The translations under genes were made by a program, and so were the position numbers. The notes below the pieces were generated by a model. The model was given only the letters and a program-made list of their open reading frames with translations. It searched no databases and was not told the DNA's origin. DNA of 5,251 nt, taken from assembly GCA_002715425.1 (NCBI GenBank), contig PAYW01000028.1, positions 13,683 to 18,933 on the forward strand, in the 5' to 3' direction. This document shows, piece by piece, positions 1 through 5,251 of this stretch. Within the stretch, counting starts at the first letter, position 1. Every line of letters begins with the position of its first letter. This DNA is from Actinomycetota bacterium. Lineage in GTDB: Bacteria > Actinomycetota > Acidimicrobiia > Acidimicrobiales > UBA8592.

Positions 1-2868
1 TTTGCTTTAGAAACTGATTCAGCATTTTTCCTGTTCTGCCATCATGATGTTGCCCTCGCTCCCGACGCTCTGAGGTTAATGGTCGAAGAGTCACTGAGAT
101 CAAATGCTGGAATCGTAGGGCCAAAAATAGTTAACTGGGATCGTCCCGACGAATTAATTGATATTGGTTACTCTGTTGACAAACTTGGGTTTCTAGTCTC
201 AAGAATTGAACCTGGAGAGCTAGATCAAGAACAGCATGACTCCGTCTCTGATGTTTTCATGGTTTCATCAACAGTCGCGCTGGTCCGCGCTGATTTATTT
301 AAAGCTCTTTCAGGATTTGATGAAGAAATAGGAATGGTTGGAGAAGACTTAGATTTATGTTGGAAGGCGCATTTAGCTGGGGCTCGAGTTCTAATCGTTC
401 CGCTAGCTCTAGCTCGCCATCGTGAGGAGAGGGGGAAATATCGCACGGATGGAGATGAAGAAAAGTATAAGGAACGTCATCGTCTTAGAGTTGTTCTAAG
501 TAGTTACGGCCTTCTTCATTCTCTGGTTATTCTTCCCCAAGCGTTTTTGCTTTCTGTAATTAGGGCGTTTGGATCACTACTGATAGGTGACTTAGCCCGT
601 GTTCGGGTACTGCTCGGCTCTTGGGCATGGAATCTTTTGCGACCTCGTAGCCTTTTTGCGAGAAGAAAGAGAGTTAAAGCTGTTCGTCGCCTTCCTGATG
701 GAGAGATACGATCTCTGCAATTTCAGGGTTTTGCTTTATTAAAGTCTTTTTTCAAAGATCAGACAAACGAACAAAAACGCGCTTCTGGAATGGTACAGGA
801 TCGATTTAAACGTTTTATAGAAGCTATGCGTGAAGGGCCGTCAAGAGCTTCAGCGGTTTTTATTGCGCTTTCCACTCTCATTTTCTTCTTTGGCAGCCGG
901 CATTTGATTACTCGAAAAGTCCCTGTTGTCGGGGAACTCGTTCCATTTGATCTGAGTATCAAAGAATGCTTTTCACTGTGGTTCTCCAACTGGTGGGCGA
1001 GTGGAATTGGCAATGAATCTACCAATCCAACTGCTCTAGGGATAACAGGGTTGCTGGGGGTCTTCTCATTTGGTTCGATGGGGCTTCTGAGGCTCATCCT
1101 GACACTTGGGATGCTTCCAATAGGGGTGGCTGGAGTTTGGTGTTTTCTCAAACCATTTAATTCCCCATGGATTAGAGTCGCGGGAGCTTCCATATACTTT
1201 GCATCACCCGTGCCCTATAGTGCCTTACGTGCAGGCTCATGGAGCGCACTAATCTTATATGGGACCCTTCCATGGCTGCTTGTGTATTTGTCTCAAGCAG
1301 GAAGACTTTCGCCATTCGGAACGGTAGGAGGGCCTAGGGGAAAGAATGTGCTTCCATCTAGCTGGCTACGTGAAGCTTTAGGGTTAGGGATACTTATTGG
1401 TTTCATGATCGCATTTGTTCCATTTGCTGGTATTGAAATTCTCGTAATTGTTTCCGCAATTTTCATAGGGTCGCTATTGTCGGGGTGGCCTTCTGGAACT
1501 TTCCGGCTAATTAGTGTCCTTAGTTTGGGTGCAATTATTGCCGTTGCAATTAATCTTCCATGGTTAATCGACAGCGTTATGTTTGACCCATCCTGGAAAT
1601 GGTTTGTTGGTACGCGTCCCACATCGAGCATCTCTGGCGATCTCTCTGACTTTCTCCGTTTGGAGTCACATAGTTCAGGTAAGTCTATTTTCGGATGGGG
1701 GTTTTTAGCGATGGCAATAGTCCCCCTCCTTCTAGCAAAGGGTGAACGTTGGGCCTGGGCTATTCGAAGTTGGGTTATGTATTTGGGTGGCGTTTCGGTA
1801 CTTTGGGTTGATAAAAATGACCTGCTTGATATACCTTTACCCAGGCCAGAGATTCTCTTAGCGCCAGCCTCACTCGGCCTAGCGGTCGCTGGTGCTATGG
1901 GAGTAGGGGCACTTCAACGTGATCTGCAGACCTTTCGATTTGGGTGGAGGCAATTAATTCCTGTCAGCGCGTTAGTTGCTTTTGCGTTAGTGGTTCTACC
2001 AGTGTTTGGAAATTCGTTTTCTGGAGATTGGGGAATGCCTAACGATGAACTAAATCAAGTTCTGGGTCTTCAAGAAAGCGAAATGGACTATAACGGTCGT
2101 GTGTTGTGGGTTGGACATGATGATTTGCTTGCTGCTTCAGGCCAGTCCTTTGGGGAAGGCTTAACGCTTTCAGTGACTGCAGGTCTCGAATCTTCCTTTC
2201 TTGACCGGTGGGACTCAGGGAAGACTGTCGGAGAACCTCTGCTTGAAGAGGTGATGGATTTAGCGCTCAACGGTGGAACTGCAAAACTAGGCCGCTTACT
2301 CGCTCCTTTTGGAATCAGCGACATAATCCTAGTTGGTCGTTCTGCTCCTTTGCCTTCGAAGGGCCAAATTGAAACAATACCCTCATCAGTCGAATCGGCC
2401 TTAGGGCGCCAGCTTGATTTGATCAGGATAGAAGCTTCGCCGGGGATAGTTCGATATAGAAACGTTTCAGCTATCCCAGTTGCAGCGATTTTGCCAAATG
2501 GCCAGACTGTTGGGAGAACGCTCAGGTCATTTGCCTCTGATCCATTACCAGATAATGGAATTGCGGTACCTTCCTTCGGTTCACCTATCTCATCATATGA
2601 AGGTTTTGTCGAAGGTAGTTCGGAGATTTTTCTTGCAGCTCCTCGTGGTAGTTCATGGGAGCTTTCAGTTGATGGAGTGGCGGTCAAGCAACAAGTCGCT
2701 CTTGAGTGGGGTATGGGATTTGATCCAAACATCTCAGGGGCTTTTAAATTGTCTCATCAAACCCCCTCGAGCCACAAGTCTGTAATTTCCCTCCAGGCCG
2801 TGCTATGGGTCTTAATACTTCTTGGCTATTTAAGAGCAAGTGTCGGAGCAGAAAGGTCCTCGTTGTGA
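1..2868 (+). CDS. Family 2 glycosyltransferase fused to a polytopic membrane module and outer domain (5'-truncated by window edge)
   Basis: The frame is open from base 1, so the ATG at 79 is an internal Met (residue 27 of the 955 visible) and the true start lies off the left edge. The GT2 half shows a DXD-like HHD at 14-16 followed by VALAPDAL, a GPK turn at 40-42, the ED motif at E115-D116 within GEDLDLCWKA, and the closing His at H140; in this family these bind the nucleotide-sugar and metal or supply the catalytic base. A hydrophobic stretch at 170-196 and a basic linker follow. Further membrane segments lie near 283-298, 345-383, 393-430, 460-494, 503-521, 563-579, 588-603, 617-636 and 651-670. 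A probable extracytoplasmic domain spans 671-927, with RVLWVG at 700-705 and GRLLAPFGI at 764-772, and a last helix spans 928-944. The GT2 domain should be cytoplasmic. This architecture is known from actinobacterial envelope glycosyltransferases; donor and acceptor cannot be read here. The gene overlaps the next by four bases. Confidence 0.85.
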   Translation, partial: FALETDSAFFLFCHHDVALAPDALRLMVEESLRSNAGIVGPKIVNWDRPDELIDIGYSVDKLGFLVSRIEPGELDQEQHDSVSDVFMVSSTVALVRADLFKALSGFDEEIGMVGEDLDLCWKAHLAGARVLIVPLALARHREERGKYRTDGDEEKYKERHRLRVVLSSYGLLHSLVILPQAFLLSVIRAFGSLLIGDLARVRVLLGSWAWNLLRPRSLFARRKRVKAVRRLPDGEIRSLQFQGFALLKSFFKDQTNEQKRASGMVQDRFKRFIEAMREGPSRASAVFIALSTLIFFFGSRHLITRKVPVVGELVPFDLSIKECFSLWFSNWWASGIGNESTNPTALGITGLLGVFSFGSMGLLRLILTLGMLPIGVAGVWCFLKPFNSPWIRVAGASIYFASPVPYSALRAGSWSALILYGTLPWLLVYLSQAGRLSPFGTVGGPRGKNVLPSSWLREALGLGILIGFMIAFVPFAGIEILVIVSAIFIGSLLSGWPSGTFRLISVLSLGAIIAVAINLPWLIDSVMFDPSWKWFVGTRPTSSISGDLSDFLRLESHSSGKSIFGWGFLAMAIVPLLLAKGERWAWAIRSWVMYLGGVSVLWVDKNDLLDIPLPRPEILLAPASLGLAVAGAMGVGALQRDLQTFRFGWRQLIPVSALVAFALVVLPVFGNSFSGDWGMPNDELNQVLGLQESEMDYNGRVLWVGHDDLLAASGQSFGEGLTLSVTAGLESSFLDRWDSGKTVGEPLLEEVMDLALNGGTAKLGRLLAPFGISDIILVGRSAPLPSKGQIETIPSSVESALGRQLDLIRIEASPGIVRYRNVSAIPVAAILPNGQTVGRTLRSFASDPLPDNGIAVPSFGSPISSYEGFVEGSSEIFLAAPRGSSWELSVDGVAVKQQVALEWGMGFDPNISGAFKLSHQTPSSHKSVISLQAVLWVLILLGYLRASVGAERSSL
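2850..2856 (+). promoter_or_regulatory. Ribosome binding site deciding the GTG start at 2865
   Basis: AGAAAGG lies eight bases before the GTG at 2865, inside the end of the upstream glycosyltransferase gene. It supports GTG 2865 over the in-frame ATG at 2805, which has only a short AGG upstream and would make the two genes overlap by 64 bases. The GTGA overlap of start and stop (2865-2868) also fits translational coupling. Confidence 0.6.
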
Positions 2869-4412
2869 AAGTGACCCGATGGCCTGCGTTGTTGGTATTT
2901 ACTGCACTTATCTTCGGTGGAATAATATCGAGCGCTTCTCAGGACTTAGAGGAGGAGGCAGCAGGCCTGGGACGTGTTGTCAGTTCAGTCGTTGGTTTGG
3001 AATCTGACTTGGTTTCAATCTGGTATTGCATTTCAGGCACAGTTGGAGGAGCGGGTATTGCAGATCATGAGGTTATTCTCGGAAACAAATCAGACAAAAT
3101 TGCTGAAGTATCGCTAACTGTCACACCAGTTTTGGCGCCGCAAAGAAGCTCCTCTGGAGATGATCAGGATATAAAGAAAGCTGCCCCTGAGGTCGTTCAG
3201 ATTGAGAGAATTCAAACCAGTATTCAGGTTCCTCCGAAGTCAGTTGAGACGGTGGTAGTAGCTGACCTTCCGCAAGTTGCTGGAGAGTTTGCTTCGGTAA
3301 TGCTTGAGTCGAATGTGGGAGACCTTATAGTTGAGCATCGTGTCGTTGGGGACACTGGAGTGTCTCAGTCGAACTGCCAATCCGATGCATCTCAAGAATG
3401 GTACTTTGCTTCGGGTACAACTCGAGATCAAGCACGTGAGATCATCTCGGTTTTTAATCCATTTGCTGATAGTGCTGTAGTTGATATGACCTTTGTAGCT
3501 GATGGCCGAGTTCGCAGGCCAGACTCATTTAGTGGTCTTGTGATTCCACCGAAGACACTCTTACCCGTTGACATTACAGGTGCAGTGACGTTGTCAGACG
3601 TTGTTAGTGCAGAAGTGCGTGCCAGAACTGGACGTGTGGTCGCAGAGCGCTTGCTCGTCTTTGGTGATGAATTTGCGCCGAATGGGTTGAGTGTTGAAGC
3701 CGGTTCACCTAGCTTGGCCCCGATCTGGGTTTTCCCTGGAGGAGTCGATAGCGCCCTGCCCTCATCAATTCAGGTATTTAATCCATCAGAAGTAGAAGAA
3801 GTCAGTGTTGATATAGAGATATATTCTGACTTTAAAGATTCTTCCTTTATTGAGCCGGTGAGTATAGAAGTCAGTCCAGGAAGTACTGAGACAGTAGTTC
3901 TAGGAGGTGAAGGGGCCTTAAATATCTCGCGCAGTGCATATGATTTATCTTCCCGAATCCCTTCGGGGTTACCTCACTGGATTGTTGTGCGCGTAATTTC
4001 CGGTCCTTCAATTGTCTCAGAGCGTTTCGTTCTTTCTGATGGGTCTTTCCCTCAGATGACAGCGTCAGGATTTGGGGTTGATGTGATGGCAGTTTCACAT
4101 AATTTTATTTCTCCTGAAGGTGATGAACTTATTGCTATATCGCACACCTCAGATGATCGCCTGGCTCAGCTTAAGCTACTCGCATTCAGTGGTGGGGAGC
4201 TATATGAGTCCCTTCCCTTTGAGATTTCCGCTGTTTCTCGTAAGGTGATTAACCTTGAGCAGTTCGGTATTCCCGCAGCCTCCGTTGTTGAGGTTATTTC
4301 CTCAGAACCGGTGCTTGTCGAGAGATACATCGGGTCGAGTAAGGGGGGGTATTGGACGCGGGTTTTACCTGCATTATCTTCATTGAGTGAACCATATGTT
4401 CCTTTGCAATAG
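2865..4412 (+). CDS. DUF5719-like exported or membrane-anchored protein, 515 aa
   Basis: I chose GTG 2865 because it has a ribosome binding site, gives a four-base overlap with the upstream gene, and places a signal-like N-terminus directly at the start: K2 and R5, a hydrophobic core at about 7-21, then ISSA/SQ around 21-26 as a possible cleavage site. ATG 2805 would add 20 residues, and GTG 2871 is a further alternative. The rest has no membrane segment and reads as beta-rich. Features I recall from DUF5719 are a WYC motif at 53-55, a second Cys at 171, then WYFASGTT at 179-186 and VFNPF at 196-200. Similar modules recur four times, each closing on an E-R/H-R-like strand (E157, E261, E386, E486). 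C55 and C171 are the only cysteines, so a disulfide outside the membrane is possible. Function is unknown; coupling to the glycosyltransferase suggests a role in the same envelope pathway. Family assignment is from memory and fairly secure; the role is inference. Confidence 0.7.
   Translation: MKVTRWPALLVFTALIFGGIISSASQDLEEEAAGLGRVVSSVVGLESDLVSIWYCISGTVGGAGIADHEVILGNKSDKIAEVSLTVTPVLAPQRSSSGDDQDIKKAAPEVVQIERIQTSIQVPPKSVETVVVADLPQVAGEFASVMLESNVGDLIVEHRVVGDTGVSQSNCQSDASQEWYFASGTTRDQAREIISVFNPFADSAVVDMTFVADGRVRRPDSFSGLVIPPKTLLPVDITGAVTLSDVVSAEVRARTGRVVAERLLVFGDEFAPNGLSVEAGSPSLAPIWVFPGGVDSALPSSIQVFNPSEVEEVSVDIEIYSDFKDSSFIEPVSIEVSPGSTETVVLGGEGALNISRSAYDLSSRIPSGLPHWIVVRVISGPSIVSERFVLSDGSFPQMTASGFGVDVMAVSHNFISPEGDELIAISHTSDDRLAQLKLLAFSGGELYESLPFEISAVSRKVINLEQFGIPAASVVEVISSEPVLVERYIGSSKGGYWTRVLPALSSLSEPYVPLQ
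3021..4349 (+). repeat. Four diverged protein-level repeats in the DUF5719-like protein
   Basis: Residues about 53-163, 179-268, 288-393 and 408-495 of the GTG-started protein share an order of elements. The first three open on an aromatic W-Y/V strand with a following Gly, and in the first three this is followed by an N-K or N-P turn (N74, N198, N306). All four then have alternating hydrophobic strands. A V/I-x-P-P-K or S-P-G-S turn comes next in the first three (P123-P124, P228-P229, P338-G339). Each module closes on a strand such as LIVEHRV, VVAERLL, IVSERFV or VLVERYI. The pattern suggests four tandem beta-sandwich domains. The fourth copy is the most diverged. The repeat is visible only in protein, not in DNA. 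Confidence 0.5.
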
Positions 4413-4466
4413 ATTCATAAAAGGGAAATGGTACAAAGATCAATATTTGAAATGCCTAGCTTCTGT
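4413..4466. other. Convergent intergenic gap without a recognisable terminator
   Basis: These 54 bases separate the stop codons of two converging genes, where a bidirectional terminator would be expected. The stretch is A/T-rich but I find no GC-rich stem followed by a T-run on either strand; the best inverted repeat is the tiny ATTTGAAAT. Termination may be Rho-dependent, or transcripts may overlap. Confidence 0.5.
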
Positions 4467-4874
4467 CTAAAGGGTGGAAATCAAATTTTCTACCAAATCG
4501 TTAGGTGGGACACCTGCGTATGACCAGATTATGACACCTTCTGAATTGGCGATAAGGACAATAGGCACTGAATCAATGGCGTATCTGGTATGGAGGTTCT
4601 TCTCCTGAGGGAAGTTTACCTCTTGAATGTGAATTGAATTTAGGGTTATGTCCTTAAGGACCTCCCGAACTTGTATGCAGGAGGAGCATGATTCGGACGA
4701 GAAGAAAACCAAGAGCCACTCCTTGTCAGGTTTATCAAAATCGTTCCGATCTACTTGAATCGGAAGGGAGCTTTTGGGCACTGAAGGGCTATCGGTTCGT
4801 CTGTTATTTGCTATGTACGCGACGACGATTGCGAAAGCTCCTAGAAGGAGAACCAAGATTAAGTTAAGTAGCAT
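4467..4874 (-). CDS. Membrane-anchored thioredoxin-fold protein with CSSC motif, 135 aa
   Basis: Residues 2-22 form one hydrophobic segment, followed by NNRR at 23-26 and a short polar linker. A thioredoxin-like domain fills about 38-135: strand WLLVFF at 53-58, the active-site pair C63-S-S-C66 at the start of a helix, a central strand near IQEVNF, the cis-proline region SVPIVLI with P104, and the closing strand VIIWSYAG. In this fold the two cysteines cycle between dithiol and disulfide; the substrate is not evident. C63-SS-C66 replaces the WCGPC of classical thioredoxin, so redox potential and role (reductase, oxidase or sensor) are open. The ATG at 4874 is the only sensible start: no GTG, TTG or ATG lies between it and the ftsH stop. 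No good Shine-Dalgarno precedes it, so translation may depend on coupling to ftsH, 24 bases upstream. Thioredoxin-fold call is secure; exact family is not. Confidence 0.8.
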   Translation of the reverse strand: MLLNLILVLLLGAFAIVVAYIANNRRTDSPSVPKSSLPIQVDRNDFDKPDKEWLLVFFSSESCSSCIQVREVLKDITLNSIHIQEVNFPQEKNLHTRYAIDSVPIVLIANSEGVIIWSYAGVPPNDLVENLISTL

Positions 4875-4898
4875 TGGGTTCGAAGAGAGTTGGACTTT
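4875..4898 (-). other. Short ftsH-thioredoxin spacer with no clear ribosome binding site
   Basis: Only 24 bases separate the ftsH stop from the thioredoxin ATG, in the same frame. On the coding strand the spacer reads as a pyrimidine-rich stretch with CTCTC and no GGAG-like element, which suggests co-transcription with ftsH and reinitiation or leaderless-like translation rather than independent expression. Confidence 0.5.
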
Positions 4899-5251
4899 TT
4901 ATGGAGTTTCCTTAGATTCTGTCGGACTGCTGTAGCTCTGTAAAGCAGGTATCTCAGCCGTTTGGGGCCCAGAGGAGTTTTCGGATTCGGTGGTTTCATG
5001 CCCGGATTCCAATTCTTCTTCGTTCAAGATCTGCTTTACATCTTCTGAATCAATAGTTTCATGCTCTAGTAGGGCAGATGCAAGACTATCTAGTTTCGAT
5101 CTATTGTTATTTATCAGAGTTCGGCAGCGAGTTTCAGCATGACGAAGAATTTCCTCTATCTCAGAATCAATTAGGTTTGCCATCTCATCGCTATAGTCTC
5201 GTCCTCGCCCCATATCTTCACCTAAGAAAACCTGTTCATGTGATCTCCATG
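4899..5251 (-). CDS. ftsH: ATP-dependent zinc metalloprotease FtsH, C-terminal end (5'-truncated by window edge)
   Basis: FtsH is a membrane-bound hexameric AAA+ protease that degrades misfolded membrane proteins and selected regulators. Only the last 116 residues are visible; the membrane segments, AAA module and the zinc-binding HEXXH lie beyond the right edge. The frame stays open past the ATG at 5213, so that Met is internal. What is seen matches the helical end of the M41 peptidase domain: FLGEDMGRGRDYS, then EMANLIDSEIEEIL, an AETRCRTLI helix, NNNRSKLDSLASALLEHETI and EDVKQIL. The last 41 residues form a Glu-, Ser-, Thr- and Pro-rich acidic tail of low complexity, probably disordered, as is common at the end of FtsH. 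The gene is followed by the thioredoxin-like gene after 24 bases and the two probably form one transcript. Family identity is very secure. Confidence 0.95.
   Translation of the reverse strand, partial: WRSHEQVFLGEDMGRGRDYSDEMANLIDSEIEEILRHAETRCRTLINNNRSKLDSLASALLEHETIDSEDVKQILNEEELESGHETTESENSSGPQTAEIPALQSYSSPTESKETP

Noticed and set aside
79..81. ATG at 79 as the start of the glycosyltransferase
   Set aside because: The frame is open to base 1 and the upstream residues carry the conserved FLFCHHDVAL stretch, so this Met is internal.
759..1193. Minus-strand open frame of 144 codons
   Set aside because: Antisense to well-supported membrane segments of the glycosyltransferase gene; low-information composition and no motif.
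2088..2732. Long minus-strand open frame of 214 codons
   Set aside because: It lies wholly antisense to the outer domain of the glycosyltransferase, whose frame has recognisable motifs; the antisense protein is Ser/Pro/Arg-rich with no recognisable domain.
2480..2785. Plus-strand open frame of 101 codons in another frame
   Set aside because: Fully inside the glycosyltransferase outer domain in a different frame, with no ribosome binding site or recognisable domain.
4744..4765. Perfect 7-base inverted repeat TTCCGAT/ATCGGAA with an 8-base loop
   Set aside because: It lies inside the thioredoxin-like coding region near its 5' end and has no T-run; a stem of this size is expected by chance.
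5211..5213. ATG at 5213 as the start of a separate 104-residue minus-strand gene
   Set aside because: The frame continues to the window edge with FtsH-like residues (QVFLGED), so this is the end of ftsH, not a small gene.

Overview
The window looks like a bacterial chromosome segment, most likely from an actinobacterium. The best clue is the pair on the plus strand: a family 2 glycosyltransferase fused to a large membrane module, followed by a DUF5719-like exported protein. From memory, that pairing is typical of Actinobacteria, where it sits near mannose-metabolism genes. Rough base counts on a few lines give G+C in the mid-40s percent. This is low for the phylum and would fit a marine or freshwater Acidimicrobiia-type lineage. 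The lineage is inference; no rRNA or other marker gene is present.

Layout. Bases 1-2868 (+) hold the 3' part of the glycosyltransferase/membrane gene, whose start lies off the left edge. Bases 2865-4412 (+) hold the DUF5719-like gene, which overlaps it by four bases (GTGA), so the two are almost certainly co-translated. A 54-base convergent gap (4413-4466) follows with no clear terminator. On the minus strand, running right to left, are the C-terminal end of ftsH (4899-5251, start off the right edge) and, 24 bases downstream of it, a small membrane-anchored thioredoxin-fold protein (4467-4874). The window is almost fully coding, with no RNA genes, CRISPR arrays, insertion sequences or origin that I can see.

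How the genes may work together. The plus-strand pair looks like envelope machinery. A cytoplasmic GT2 domain is tied to about ten or more membrane segments and a roughly 255-residue outer domain, and its partner is an exported or membrane-anchored protein built of repeated beta-type modules. The minus-strand pair looks like membrane protein quality control and thiol chemistry: the FtsH AAA+ protease and a thioredoxin-like protein. The most interesting readings are the four-fold internal repeat of the DUF5719-like protein, its exactly two cysteines, and the uncertain topology of the thioredoxin protein. I see no clear evidence of a wholly new system; the window looks mostly like ordinary core genome with two poorly understood envelope proteins.
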